A stretch of 55,104 nucleotides of DNA from Oceaniradius stylonematis (GCF_003149475.2 NZ_QFWV02000004.1:1-55104), one strand, 5' to 3'; counted from the stretch's first letter, positions 1-8,359 are shown. Numbers and translations: made by a program. Notes: generated by a model not told the origin, from the sequence alone.

Positions 1-67
1 CTTCATTCGTCCATCTCCTTTGATCGACGGACTCTACCAAAATCTGGAGGAGGTTCAGGGGCTCAGG

Positions 68-1366
68 TCACATACTCACCACGAAATACCCCAGGTCTCG
101 CGCTTCGAGCAGCGCGGTTTCGCCGCCGGTTGCCCTGCGAATGTCTTCTACTTGCAGGAGTGGGCGGGACTGTTCGGATAGGTTGTCGCCCGAGCCGTTC
201 ACCTGATTGTTGTTCACATTAAAGCCGCGCACCATGACACTCGTGCGGCCTGATCGGTGTTCGATTTCTCGGAGCGTGTCGGTGTCTGGCAAGCCGCGAT
301 AAAGGGTGTAAGCGACGGCCTTGCGCCAGATGCGCGCCGTTTCCTTCCCGTATTTGGATTCAATCTGCGCGGCAGCGTTTTGAAAGACGCCAAGGAAATT
401 GATGCCGCCTTCGCGGTAAAGCGTCAGAATTTCATGGAAGTTGGACACATAAAGCTGTCCCCACTCTTCGCCAACGACCAACGCGCGCAGCGAACCATGC
501 GCATCGGCAAAACGTTCGATAACGGCGGCAGTCATCGCGCCAACAAAAGTGCGGCTTGTTTCGCTTCGTGCAGAACCGAGAATAAAGAGTGCCGAGCGTT
601 CGCGTTTCATATCGGCAGGATCGAATGAATTTTTCTCTGTCGCCTGACGTTGAGCAGAGCCGGGTTGAAAACCTTGAAGCCGTTCGATGATGAGAGAAGA
701 ATAGGCGTTCCACTGATCGCGCGATTGCGTGAGGCTGGCGAGCTGTCGGCACATACCAGCGTCGTCTTGCATCCGATTGTCCGACGCCCAAACGAGAAGA
801 TCGTCGGCAATCTCATCCGCGCCGCGACCATAAAAATCCCAAAGACCACCTGGCGAGCATGACCAGCGCTCGGATGGATAGAGCGCAGTGATTTTGTTGT
901 AGGTGGCAAAAGCAGATCGAACGCCTTGTCCAATCCACCGATGCGCAGGGTTGGGATCAATCGGTACGAGATAGCTCGCTGCATCATACGCCGCTTCACC
1001 GACAATCGCTCTTAGCTTTGGTTGCTGAGCGATTTCGAGAAGCCGCGTGTTGATGTTGAAGGTTTGTCCCGGGTAGCCGTAAAGCTGACCGGGGTTGATG
1101 AAGAGGACGCGGTAGCCTTGCCGTTCCAATGTCTTCCATGACACCCAGGCAAGCTCTGCATCTTTTGGATCAGTGACAATCTTTGAAAGATGTTCAGTGC
1201 GCGGCGACACCAGATTGACGCCGAGGAAGCGCGTCAGTTTTCCTTTGCCTGCTTGGGCGTCAATCGCAACCGGCTCTGTGCCGTCATAGATAATGGGCGT
1301 TCCATTCATAAACCCGATTTCAATGCCGTGTTTGATGGTGCGGGAGACCGGCACAAGATCGTTCAT
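68..1366 (-). CDS. TraG/VirD4-like type IV coupling ATPase without membrane domain
   Basis: The 432-aa product resembles the cytoplasmic ATPase domain of type IV coupling proteins (TraG/VirD4), which link a relaxase-DNA complex to a conjugation channel. A P-loop-like segment AQAGKGKLT lies at residues 37-45, with the usual first Gly changed to Ala and Leu directly after the Lys. A Walker B-like strand ending in EEWGQL sits near residues 299-305, where family members usually have DE. No transmembrane segment precedes the P-loop, although canonical coupling proteins carry two. The gene is last in a tight minus-strand run (relaxase, membrane protein, 77-aa protein, ATPase) and overlaps the 77-aa gene by 4 bp. 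The family call is fairly safe; activity is uncertain because both nucleotide motifs deviate. Confidence 0.72.
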   Translation of the reverse strand: MNDLVPVSRTIKHGIEIGFMNGTPIIYDGTEPVAIDAQAGKGKLTRFLGVNLVSPRTEHLSKIVTDPKDAELAWVSWKTLERQGYRVLFINPGQLYGYPGQTFNINTRLLEIAQQPKLRAIVGEAAYDAASYLVPIDPNPAHRWIGQGVRSAFATYNKITALYPSERWSCSPGGLWDFYGRGADEIADDLLVWASDNRMQDDAGMCRQLASLTQSRDQWNAYSSLIIERLQGFQPGSAQRQATEKNSFDPADMKRERSALFILGSARSETSRTFVGAMTAAVIERFADAHGSLRALVVGEEWGQLYVSNFHEILTLYREGGINFLGVFQNAAAQIESKYGKETARIWRKAVAYTLYRGLPDTDTLREIEHRSGRTSVMVRGFNVNNNQVNGSGDNLSEQSRPLLQVEDIRRATGGETALLEARDLGYFVVSM

Positions 1367-1596
1367 AGCAAGCCATCCTTTTTCAGTGCGTCGGTATCGT
1401 TCAACCTTGAATGACCGAGCGAGCCACTTGGATTGGCTTTGAGCATCGCTTCCATTTGCTCGGCAGCGCGCGCATCCGCCTTCGCTCTGGCGATGCGCGC
1501 CTCGGCGGCATCCTTCCAGGCGAGGCGTTGCTGGTGATGGGATTCAAGGCTCCAAAGAAACTGGTGCGTTTCTGTGAGAAAGCGGAGGAGCATCAT
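1363..1596 (-). CDS. Small hypothetical protein of mobilization module
   Basis: This 77-aa protein is not recognised. Its middle is a charged, Ala/Arg/Glu/Lys-rich helix (about residues 24-56) that could form a coiled coil, and its N-terminus is moderately hydrophobic without a clear membrane segment. It is supported as a gene by 4-bp stop/start overlaps with both neighbours: the membrane protein upstream and the TraG-like ATPase downstream. That spacing implies translational coupling and a role with those products, perhaps as an adaptor. This is inference from position only. Confidence 0.55.
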   Translation of the reverse strand: MMLLRFLTETHQFLWSLESHHQQRLAWKDAAEARIARAKADARAAEQMEAMLKANPSGSLGHSRLNDTDALKKDGLL

Positions 1597-2078
1597 TGGT
1601 GTTCCTCCTCATCGTTCCAGCTTGCATAGTGGAAAGGCTGGCGCGGCTGCGGAGGTTGCGGCGGCAATTGCTGAACGATCTGCCGGGGTTCAGGCACGAC
1701 CGGTTGCACATCGTCGTCTTCCTCATCGCCAAAGTAGAACGAGAAGAGCGATCCAAACGCATAACCGCCAACAGCAGCGATCAGATAAAAGTGTGGAACG
1801 AAATCCTCGCCCATGATGAGCTGAACCGCGAGGACGCCGAACGGGCATCCGACAGAAGACATCACGCCGCTAAGAAGTATGAGCCGTGCTTTGAAAGGCG
1901 TGAAGAGGATCGAACCGACGCGCTTGGGCTTTTCCCACGCGAACAACGCAACCATTGAAATGAAAACGCACGCCACGACAGCGGCAGCGATGAACACAAA
2001 GGCGAGAACTGCAATCCCAATAAGTAGGATCGATAATTGCGCCGAGAGGGCGGCGTTTTGGTCATTGTTGTAAGACAT
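1593..2078 (-). CDS. Small integral membrane protein of mobilization module
   Basis: The 161-aa protein has a long hydrophobic stretch at about residues 12-48 (one long or two short segments) and two more at about 66-89 and 97-117. An acidic patch (EEDDD) and a Pro/Gln-rich cytoplasmic-looking tail follow. No known family was recognised. It lies between the relaxase gene, 20 bp away, and the 77-aa gene, which it overlaps by 4 bp. Because the nearby TraG-like ATPase lacks the usual membrane domain, this protein could supply the membrane anchor in trans. That is a hypothesis from gene order and topology. Confidence 0.6.
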   Translation of the reverse strand: MSYNNDQNAALSAQLSILLIGIAVLAFVFIAAAVVACVFISMVALFAWEKPKRVGSILFTPFKARLILLSGVMSSVGCPFGVLAVQLIMGEDFVPHFYLIAAVGGYAFGSLFSFYFGDEEDDDVQPVVPEPRQIVQQLPPQPPQPRQPFHYASWNDEEEHQ

Positions 2079-2098
2079 TTGTCTTCTCCTGAAATGGC

Positions 2099-3370
2099 CT
2101 AAAGACCGAGCTTGAGGCCGGTTGACGTTTCCCGGCCTCGCGCCGGGGACGAAATGGATTTGGAAAAACGCAGGAAGCGGCCAACGTCTTTGCGAAGCTC
2201 GCGCAGTTGGTCGGCTTGCTCGTTGCGCAAGTCTTTGATGCGCTCTTGCAGCCTTGATCGCTGTTCAAGCTGCGTTTGGATGAGCGATTGACGTTGTTCC
2301 GCGTGACGATCTCTCGTGGCGGCGGCTTCACTCTCGTTGAAGGCGCGCACTTCCTGAAAGCGCCCGGTGAGCCGGTGCCACAGGCCGCGCAGACCGCGTG
2401 GCAGTCTTGCCGTGCGAATGAGATTTTCCCGATCCCATTCGGTGCGTTGATTTTGTTTGAGCGCAGCGCGCTCCAGCCGGTGGCGTTGAGTGAGCGCGGT
2501 TTTTTCATCGTTCAGTTCTTTCGCGCGCGTCGAAAACGCGGTGCGAGATTCTTGAACATGCCGACGAATGGCAGGCGTCATGCGCTCGCCGATGACTTTG
2601 CGCGTTTCTTCGACACCTGGAAGATCGTCGGGCTTACCAAGCCGCGCGGTGACCTCTTTGGTCTTGCAGTTCAGAAGCCGTGATAGAGCATAGACCTCGC
2701 CGTTATGGTCGAGCGCGACGAATCCGCGTCGATCACCCTTTGCGAGGAACAGGCCGTTCTCTTGCAATGCGCTGGCAAAGGCGCGCGCACCGTCCGATAG
2801 TTTCCAAGCCTCTTGTGCGACTTGCTTCAACCAGCGCGGATCAATCCCCTGGCGTTTGGCTTGCTGCCATTCCGCTAAATTGAAGTTTGTCGGATTGCGT
2901 TCGGAAGCGCTCTTTAATCCTTCCGGCAGCTTCCAACCGTTTTCGAGATAGAGATCGCGCGATACCGATTGCAGCTTGGTTTTGAAAAACGAGAGCTGCT
3001 TTGCCGTCATGGTCTGCGCGTCGATACGCGACCACACGCAATGCGCATGGCGACGACCTTCTTTCTCATGGAAGACAATCGCGCGTGGCTGGCCTTGGAG
3101 TCCGAGCCGGTCTTCGATGCGATTGATGGTCTCCTCGAAGAGCTCCACCGGCACCTGTTCTTGTTGCGGCGGATTAAGGCTCAGCGAGAAAAGATACTGA
3201 CGGCAGTTCGTGCCGCGTGAGATCGCTTCACTTTCCTTGAAGGCGTCTTTGAGATTGTTGGACGCGAACCCGCGCAACTCGTGCAGCGCAATATGCTCGT
3301 TATCATTGAGCTTCATAAGATGGGCGGCCAGGTCTTGACCGCCGCCGCGTTGGGAGGCTTTCAAAATCAT
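2099..3370 (-). CDS. MOBP/VirD2-like relaxase (mobilization nuclease)
   Basis: The 423-aa protein has the N-terminal layout of a relaxase/mobilization nuclease domain, which nicks one DNA strand at oriT and stays covalently attached. Motif III is visible as H101 followed by HAH at residues 108-110, the three-His metal site of the HUH fold. Candidate catalytic Tyr residues include Y59, but the motif I Tyr cannot be fixed by eye. The C-terminal half (about 260-400) is rich in Arg, Glu and Gln and probably coiled-coil. The start overlaps the mobC-like stop by 4 bp. The gene's lower GC than the window average, together with its neighbours, marks acquired DNA, probably from a mobilizable element or plasmid. 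Confidence 0.8.
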   Translation of the reverse strand: MILKASQRGGGQDLAAHLMKLNDNEHIALHELRGFASNNLKDAFKESEAISRGTNCRQYLFSLSLNPPQQEQVPVELFEETINRIEDRLGLQGQPRAIVFHEKEGRRHAHCVWSRIDAQTMTAKQLSFFKTKLQSVSRDLYLENGWKLPEGLKSASERNPTNFNLAEWQQAKRQGIDPRWLKQVAQEAWKLSDGARAFASALQENGLFLAKGDRRGFVALDHNGEVYALSRLLNCKTKEVTARLGKPDDLPGVEETRKVIGERMTPAIRRHVQESRTAFSTRAKELNDEKTALTQRHRLERAALKQNQRTEWDRENLIRTARLPRGLRGLWHRLTGRFQEVRAFNESEAAATRDRHAEQRQSLIQTQLEQRSRLQERIKDLRNEQADQLRELRKDVGRFLRFSKSISSPARGRETSTGLKLGL

Positions 3371-3783
3371 TGATCCGCCTCCTGCAATCCGAGCGCCTGG
3401 ACAAGAAGGCGGCGCACGCCACGCACGTCCTGAACGGCTCTCAGAAGTACGCTTTCGGTTTCCGGCGTGAGCGGCAGAACGCCGATAGATGCGGCGTGAG
3501 CAATTTCGCTCAGAGATTTGGCGAGGTCGCCATTGCCGAGAAGAGCAAGGGCTTGCGCCAATGCTTGACGGTCTTTGATAGACAGCCCCGACCGGCGCAG
3601 CCGAAGCGGTGCGCCGAGTGCCTTGGCCTTGATATATGCACTGAGAGGCGCGCCTTTCGCTTCATCCAGCAGCTTTGCGAGTTCAGCATCATTCAAACGA
3701 ATGCTGAACGGCGCAGGCCGCTTGCGCTTTGGTTTATGAGGTTTAGGTGTGGCCGATGCCGCAAATTCAGTGACTACGGACAT
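3367..3783 (-). CDS. MobC-like relaxosome accessory protein
   Basis: The 138-aa protein begins with a Lys/Pro/Arg-rich tail, followed by PFSIRLNDAEL (about residues 25-35), a pattern typical of ribbon-helix-helix MobC/TraJ-like accessory proteins. These bind oriT and help the relaxase open the nick site. The SAYIKAKALG helix that follows also fits this family. The stop overlaps the relaxase start by 4 bp, the usual mobC-relaxase order. The symbol is left blank because naming differs between plasmid families. Confidence 0.7.
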   Translation of the reverse strand: MSVVTEFAASATPKPHKPKRKRPAPFSIRLNDAELAKLLDEAKGAPLSAYIKAKALGAPLRLRRSGLSIKDRQALAQALALLGNGDLAKSLSEIAHAASIGVLPLTPETESVLLRAVQDVRGVRRLLVQALGLQEADQ

Positions 3784-3887
3784 GGCGGCACCGGAGGCTT
3801 TTGCCTCAGGTGCTTAAGTTGGGTGTCCCAATCGGCCAGGACTTCGAGCAATTCGTTCGAAGTGTCGCCATCAAGGCGCGCCATCAT
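3774..3887 (-). CDS. Possible 37-aa microprotein upstream of mobC
   Basis: A short ORF starts at a double ATG (3885-3887) preceded by GAAGGG at 5-nt spacing. It encodes 37 residues with an acidic amphipathic helix and a Pro-rich end, and its stop overlaps the mobC-like start by 10 bp. Upstream, the same frame stays open to 4181, but that part is Arg/Pro/His-rich and looks non-coding. It could be a leader peptide coupling translation of mobC or a small DNA-binding helper; no homology was recognised. Confidence 0.35.
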   Translation of the reverse strand: MMARLDGDTSNELLEVLADWDTQLKHLRQKPPVPPCP

Positions 3888-4279
3888 TTGAACCCTTCGC
3901 AGCGTTTTGCCGGGCATGTCGGCCGCGGCAGCATCCGGTCGATGCAATGCACTGGCGGGCTCGTGTCGGCTCGCGTGTTTTTTCGCCGCCCGGGATCCGC
4001 CTTCGGGACCGGCGGCGTGCGTCTGCGTCCCTGTCCGGCAGCCCGCGGGACATTCCCGCCCCGGAAAAGGCCTTGACACCTTCGTGCCCCGACGACCGGT
4101 GCGGGGTGGATGCGGCCGCCGGCGGCGATGCCGGCGCGCGGCGCCACAACCGACCGCTTGAATTTGGAAAAGGCCTGTCAAGGCAATATTAGAACAATAA
4201 ATGGAAATAAAAATACAACTTGTGATAGCGTATACAAATCGAGATGCTTATAGTCGCTCCATCACCAAAGGAGCCGGCC
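3888..4279. other. Non-coding junction between mobilization module and chromosomal genes
   Basis: About 390 bp hold no convincing gene. The part from about 3900 to 4160 is very GC-rich; about 4160-4260 is AT-rich and probably contains the promoter of the downstream PhyH gene. An 11-bp direct repeat (GGAAAAGGCCT) occurs at 4063-4073 and 4166-4176, the second being part of a small dyad (GGCCTgtcAAGGC). In related modules oriT usually lies upstream of mobC, so an oriT is plausible here but no nic site could be identified. No full BioR operator (TTATnnATAA type) was found. Confidence 0.4.
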
Positions 4280-5248
4280 ATGGGCATACACCCTTTTGAC
4301 AACGGATTTCATGTTACGCCGGAGCAGATCGACCAGTTCCGGCGGGATGGATTTGTCAAACTCGACGGTTTCCTCAATGCGGACGCGGTGGCGACGCTGC
4401 TCGACCGCGTCGACGTCGAGATGAGCCGGGCGCCGGACAATTTCAAAAGCGAGTTCAGCCGGCTCAAATATGATTTCGAAAGCGAGAAGACCGATGTCTA
4501 CGAGCTCCTCGAACGCCCCTACTTCCAACAGGCACTCACATCACTGGTCGATCGCGATCTGTTCCTGACTTTCGAATTGTGTTTCGAACTGGAAAAGAAC
4601 GTCAGCAAGGGTTTTCCCTGGCATGTCGGCGTGCAGAGCTTCGGCTATCAGGTCGCCGAGGAATTCGGGTGCACCATCTGGGCGCCGCTCCATCCGATCG
4701 ACACGAAAAGCCAGCGCGGCGGCATGGCCTATGTGCCCGAACATGTCGTCTCCGGCCGGTTCATTTACGACCAGATCGAGCCGGCGATCATCTCGACCCT
4801 GGAAGCCAAGGAACGGGCCGGCATCAAGACGAGCATGGACGACTATTTCGCCATGCGGTCGGGCATCCTGAATTCACCGACCATGATGGATATTCTGGCC
4901 TTCCATCAGGTGGAGGACGATTTCGCGCCGGGCGACGTTCTGTTGTTCAACAAATATGTCGTCCATCGCAGCGTCATGCTCGGCGAAGGCGCGTTGCCGC
5001 GGCGCGCCGCCTTCGTCATGCGGTTCGTCGACATCGACTCCCATTACGACCTGCAGCGGGCCATGAACCTGGAATATCCGGCCGAGAAATACGGCTACAA
5101 GGCCTTCACCCGCTCGCATATCGAGATCGGCGCGCCCGACGGCGCCCGCCTTGCCGATTGCTCCTATTTCGCCGACCGCGACCGCCGGATGATCCGGCGC
5201 GCGCCCACCCCGCCAACCCAGTTGAGGGCCGCCCATGGAAACCCGTAA
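4280..5248 (+). CDS. PhyH-family Fe(II)/2-oxoglutarate enzyme with HxG iron motif
   Basis: The 322-aa protein follows the phytanoyl-CoA dioxygenase fold: an N-terminal TPEQIDQFRRDGFVKL segment, a WHVG site, GGMAYVPEHVVSG, and FAPGDVLLFNKYVVHRS carrying the distal His, followed by RR (about 12 residues later) as candidate 2-oxoglutarate anchors. The proximal motif is H115-V-G117 where hydroxylases have HxD/E; distal His is H229. Loss of the carboxylate ligand is typical of non-heme iron halogenases (HxA/HxG). The start at 4280 is preferred over 4244 because AAGGAG lies 6 nt upstream. The 3' end overlaps bioY by 14 bp, so it is the first gene of a bioYMN operon. The substrate is unknown and halogenation is only an inference. 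Confidence 0.78.
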   Translation: MGIHPFDNGFHVTPEQIDQFRRDGFVKLDGFLNADAVATLLDRVDVEMSRAPDNFKSEFSRLKYDFESEKTDVYELLERPYFQQALTSLVDRDLFLTFELCFELEKNVSKGFPWHVGVQSFGYQVAEEFGCTIWAPLHPIDTKSQRGGMAYVPEHVVSGRFIYDQIEPAIISTLEAKERAGIKTSMDDYFAMRSGILNSPTMMDILAFHQVEDDFAPGDVLLFNKYVVHRSVMLGEGALPRRAAFVMRFVDIDSHYDLQRAMNLEYPAEKYGYKAFTRSHIEIGAPDGARLADCSYFADRDRRMIRRAPTPPTQLRAAHGNP

Positions 5249-5807
5249 CGTCGTCTTCATCGCCCTGTTTGCGGCCATCGTGGCGGCCCTGGCGGTCTTT
5301 CCGCCGATCACGCTTCCCCTGGTCGGCGTTCCGATCACCGCGCAGTCGCTCGGCGTGATGCTGGCCGGCGGCGTTCTCGGCGCCGTCCGCGGCGGGCTGG
5401 CGGTCGTCCTGTTTCTCGTTCTTGTTGCGATAGGCCTGCCGCTTCTGGCGGGCGGCCGGGGTGGCTTCGGCGTGTTTCTGGGGCCGAGCGGCGGTTTCCT
5501 TGTCGGCTGGATCGTCGCGGCCTATGCGATCGGATACATGACGGAACGGCTTTGGCATCGCCTCAACTACCTGGTTGCGGCGGGCATATGCTTCGCGGGC
5601 GGCGTGGTGCTGCTCTATGCGATCGGTGTTCCGTGGAGCGCGTTCGTTGCCGAAATCCCGATCGGAACGGCCCTTGCAGGCTCTCTGCCCTTCATCCCCG
5701 GGGATATCATCAAATGTCTGATCGCAGCCGGCGTCATGGTCATCGTCAAGCGCTCCTACCCGATCATCACGCCGAAATCGCCGGCCATGCCCCAGACGGG
5801 AATGTAA
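5235..5807 (+). CDS. bioY: BioY biotin-specific substrate-binding (S) component of ECF transporter
   Basis: The 190-aa, highly hydrophobic protein has BioY family features: PPITLPLVGVPITAQSLGVM near the N-terminus, a GGVLGAVRGG loop, the GPSGGF motif in the middle and about six membrane helices. It is the high-affinity biotin-binding membrane subunit that works with BioM and BioN. A GAGGG site lies 7 nt before the ATG, inside the end of the upstream PhyH gene. bioM starts 17 bp after the stop. The unusual upstream partner leaves open a different or additional substrate. Confidence 0.9.
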   Translation: METRNVVFIALFAAIVAALAVFPPITLPLVGVPITAQSLGVMLAGGVLGAVRGGLAVVLFLVLVAIGLPLLAGGRGGFGVFLGPSGGFLVGWIVAAYAIGYMTERLWHRLNYLVAAGICFAGGVVLLYAIGVPWSAFVAEIPIGTALAGSLPFIPGDIIKCLIAAGVMVIVKRSYPIITPKSPAMPQTGM

Positions 5808-5824
5808 CGCCCGCCCGTTCCGTC

Positions 5825-6493
5825 GTGATCGAGTTTGCCGACGTCTCGGTGGAAAAGAACGGCGTCCCCATTCTGAAAGACATCACCGTTCGTCTTTCGG
5901 AACGGCGCATCGGCGTCATCGGCCGGAACGGCTCGGGCAAGAGCACGTTTGCGCGGCTGTTCAACGGCATCGAAGCGCCCAGCGCGGGGACGGTGACGCT
6001 CAACGGCGTCACCGAACGCAAGGCGCTCAGGCGGCATGTGGGTTTCGTGTTCCAGAACCCGGACAACCAGATCGTCTACCCGATCGTGTCAGAGGATCTG
6101 GCATTCGGGCTCAAGAACCTCAAACTGCCGCGGGACGAAACGCAGGCCAGGATCGACGAGGTGCTGGCCCGGTTCGATCTCGCCCATCTGCGCGACCGCT
6201 TCACGCACCAGCTCAGCGGCGGCGAAAAGCAGATGGTCGCGCTGGCCGGCGTTCTGGTAATGCGGCCGACGATGATCGTTCTGGACGAGCCGACCACGCT
6301 GCTCGACCTGTGGAACAAGCGGAAATTCATGGCGGCCATCGACGCGTTGGACGAGCCCGTCGTCGTCGTGTCGCACGATCTCGATCTGCTCGGGCATTTC
6401 GACCGTGTCCTTCACATCGAAGACGGTTCGATCGCGGGCGACGGCAGGCCCGGACCCGTGCTGGCCCGCTATGTGGCAGGCTCGCAATGCTGA
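5825..6493 (+). CDS. bioM: BioM energy-coupling ABC ATPase
   Basis: Using the GTG at 5825 gives 222 aa, the normal size for BioM/CbiO-type ATPases. Walker A GRNGSGKST (33-41), the Q-loop Gln at 77, signature LSGGEKQ (130-136), Walker B ending IVLDEP (about 151-156) and the switch His in VVSHD (184) are all intact. It powers biotin uptake with BioN and BioY. The reading frame extends far upstream inside bioY, but that part reads as shadow sequence. The stop overlaps the bioN start by 7 bp. No clear ribosome site precedes the GTG, so coupling to bioY translation is likely. Confidence 0.88.
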   Translation: MIEFADVSVEKNGVPILKDITVRLSERRIGVIGRNGSGKSTFARLFNGIEAPSAGTVTLNGVTERKALRRHVGFVFQNPDNQIVYPIVSEDLAFGLKNLKLPRDETQARIDEVLARFDLAHLRDRFTHQLSGGEKQMVALAGVLVMRPTMIVLDEPTTLLDLWNKRKFMAAIDALDEPVVVVSHDLDLLGHFDRVLHIEDGSIAGDGRPGPVLARYVAGSQC

Positions 6494-7080
6494 CCGACCT
6501 TTACGTGTTCGGCGACAGCCCGCTCCACCGGACCCGGCCGGTCGTCAAGATCACAGCGCTCGTGGTGTTCTGCAGCACGCTCTTCATCGTCGAGGGCTGG
6601 GCCTCCGTGCTGGTGGCGGGCGCGCTGGTTGTGACGGGCTTCGCGGTCGCCGGGCTGAAGCCCCGACATGCCTTCGTGTCCGTTCGCCCCGCCTTGTGGA
6701 TTCTGGCCGCGATCTTCGCCGTTCAGGCCTATTTGACCGATGTCGTCTTTGCCGGGTTCGTCGTTGCGCGCTTCGTCGTCCTCATTCTGGCGGCGGCTCT
6801 GGTCACCCTGACGACGCGGACCAGCGAGTTCGTCGACGGCATTTTGTCGGCACTGACCTACGCGCCGGCCTGGGTCCCCAAGGAACAGATCGCGCTGGCG
6901 ATCTCGCTGTGCCTGCGGTTCATTCCGCTGGTGCGTGCGGTGCTCGAAGATGTGCGGCAGGCACAGAGCGCACGCGGGCTCGACCGAAACCTGACCGCCC
7001 TTCTGGTGCCGCTGGTGGTCCGCACGCTGAAGACCGCGGACGAAGTCTCCCAGGCCGTCTATTCCCGGTCGTTCGACTGA
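6487..7080 (+). CDS. bioN: BioN transmembrane coupling (T) component of ECF transporter
   Basis: The 197-aa membrane protein has five or so hydrophobic segments and a cytoplasmic coupling helix containing QAQSARGLD, the Ala-Arg-Gly motif by which EcfT proteins contact the ATPase. It completes the BioYMN set. The ATG at 6487 overlaps the bioM stop by 7 bp. The stop lies 13 bp from the convergent glycerate kinase stop, with no obvious terminator between them. Confidence 0.88.
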   Translation: MLTDLYVFGDSPLHRTRPVVKITALVVFCSTLFIVEGWASVLVAGALVVTGFAVAGLKPRHAFVSVRPALWILAAIFAVQAYLTDVVFAGFVVARFVVLILAAALVTLTTRTSEFVDGILSALTYAPAWVPKEQIALAISLCLRFIPLVRAVLEDVRQAQSARGLDRNLTALLVPLVVRTLKTADEVSQAVYSRSFD

Positions 7081-7093
7081 ACGCAGACGCCAA

Positions 7094-8359
7094 TCAGCGC
7101 ACGAAGATCGCGCGGAAATCGTTGACGTTGGTGCCGGTCGGCCCGGGCACGAACAGATCGCCGATCCGGTCGAAGGCGGACCAGGCGTCGTTGTTTGTCA
7201 GAAAGGCTTGCGGATCGCCGCCGGCGGCGCGCAAGCGAGCGATGCTTCCCCCGTCGGCGAACGCACCGGCATTGTCCTCGGACCCGTCGATCCCGTCCGT
7301 ATCGGCGGCCAAAGCGGTCACCCCGTCGACGCCGTCGATCGTCTGGGCCAGCCCCAAGAGGAACTCGGTGTTGCGGCCGCCCTTGCCCTTGCCGCGGACC
7401 GTCACCGTCGTCTCGCCGCCGGACAGGACCACAACCGGCCTGGCGAACGGCCGGTCGCGCAGCGCCACCTCGCGGGCGATCGCGCCGTGCATCCCCCCGA
7501 TGTCGCGCGCCTCGCCCTCGATGGCGTCGGACAGGATCACGGCCTCAATCCCCGCGTCGCGCGCGGCCCGGGCCGCCGCCTCCAGCGACACGCCGGCCGA
7601 AGCGATGATGCGCACTTGGTTGCGCGCAAGGCGCGGATCGTCCGGTGTGACGCCCGATTCGGCGGCGCCGCTTATGTGCCCGACGATCGCCGGCGGCAGC
7701 TCAAGACCATGCGCATCGATCATCGCAAGCGCGTCGGCGCGCGAGACCGTGTCCGGCACGGTCGGGCCGGAGGCGACCTGCGCCGGATCGTCGCCGGGAA
7801 TGTCCGAGACGATCAGGCTGACGACACGGGCCGGGTGCGCCGCAAGGGCCAGCCGCCCGCCCTTGATGCGCGAGAACTGCTTGCGCACCGCGTTCATCAC
7901 CGTAATCGGCGCGCCCGAGGCCAGAAGCACCTCGTTGAGAGCGATCTCGTTTGCCAGCGTGAATCCTTCGGGCGGCGCCGGCAGAAGCGCGGAACCCCCG
8001 CCGGAGATCAGCGCCACGACCAGATCGTCCTCGCCAAGATCGGAAACGGTGTCGATCAGGCGCTGCGCGGCGGCAAGGCCCGCCTCGTCCGGCACGGGAT
8101 GGCTGGCTTCGAGAACCTCGATGCGCTCGCAGGACACCGCATAGCCATAGCGTGTGACGACGACGCCGCCGAGAGCACCCGGCCAGTGCCGCTCGAACGC
8201 TCGGGCGAGCTGGGCGGCGCCCTTTCCGGCGCCGACCACAACCGTGCGCCCCTTGGGCGGGGCGGGCAGGTTGGCGGCAATGCAGATCTCCGGGTCGGCG
8301 GCGGCGATGGCCGCATCGAACAGGCCGGTGAGGAAAGCGCGCGGATCGTCGATCATCAA
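7094..8359 (-). CDS. Glycerate kinase, MOFRL (DUF4147) family
   Basis: The 421-aa protein matches the class II glycerate kinase / MOFRL family, which phosphorylates D-glycerate to 2-phosphoglycerate. Markers are [13 protein letters not shown] near residue 40, the glycine-rich [12 protein letters not shown] loop (about 119-130), an internal [20 protein letters not shown] segment and the C-terminal [15 protein letters not shown] region. Older annotations call such genes ttuD or hydroxypyruvate reductase. GGAGG precedes two adjacent ATGs (8359 and 8356), the second at better spacing. The start overlaps the stop of the Dabb gene by 4 bp, indicating co-translation. Confidence 0.87.
   Translation of the reverse strand: MMIDDPRAFLTGLFDAAIAAADPEICIAANLPAPPKGRTVVVGAGKGAAQLARAFERHWPGALGGVVVTRYGYAVSCERIEVLEASHPVPDEAGLAAAQRLIDTVSDLGEDDLVVALISGGGSALLPAPPEGFTLANEIALNEVLLASGAPITVMNAVRKQFSRIKGGRLALAAHPARVVSLIVSDIPGDDPAQVASGPTVPDTVSRADALAMIDAHGLELPPAIVGHISGAAESGVTPDDPRLARNQVRIIASAGVSLEAAARAARDAGIEAVILSDAIEGEARDIGGMHGAIAREVALRDRPFARPVVVLSGGETTVTVRGKGKGGRNTEFLLGLAQTIDGVDGVTALAADTDGIDGSEDNAGAFADGGSIARLRAAGGDPQAFLTNNDAWSAFDRIGDLFVPGPTGTNVNDFRAIFVR

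Noticed and set aside
3774-4181. A 135-aa ORF upstream of mobC
   Set aside because: Its first two thirds are Arg/Pro/His/Ala-rich as in random high-GC DNA; only the last 37 codons, with their own ribosome site, look plausible.
4180-4279. BioR operator (TTATnnATAA type) before the bioYMN operon
   Set aside because: Only a half-site-like CTTATAG (4249-4255) is present; no full palindrome was seen.
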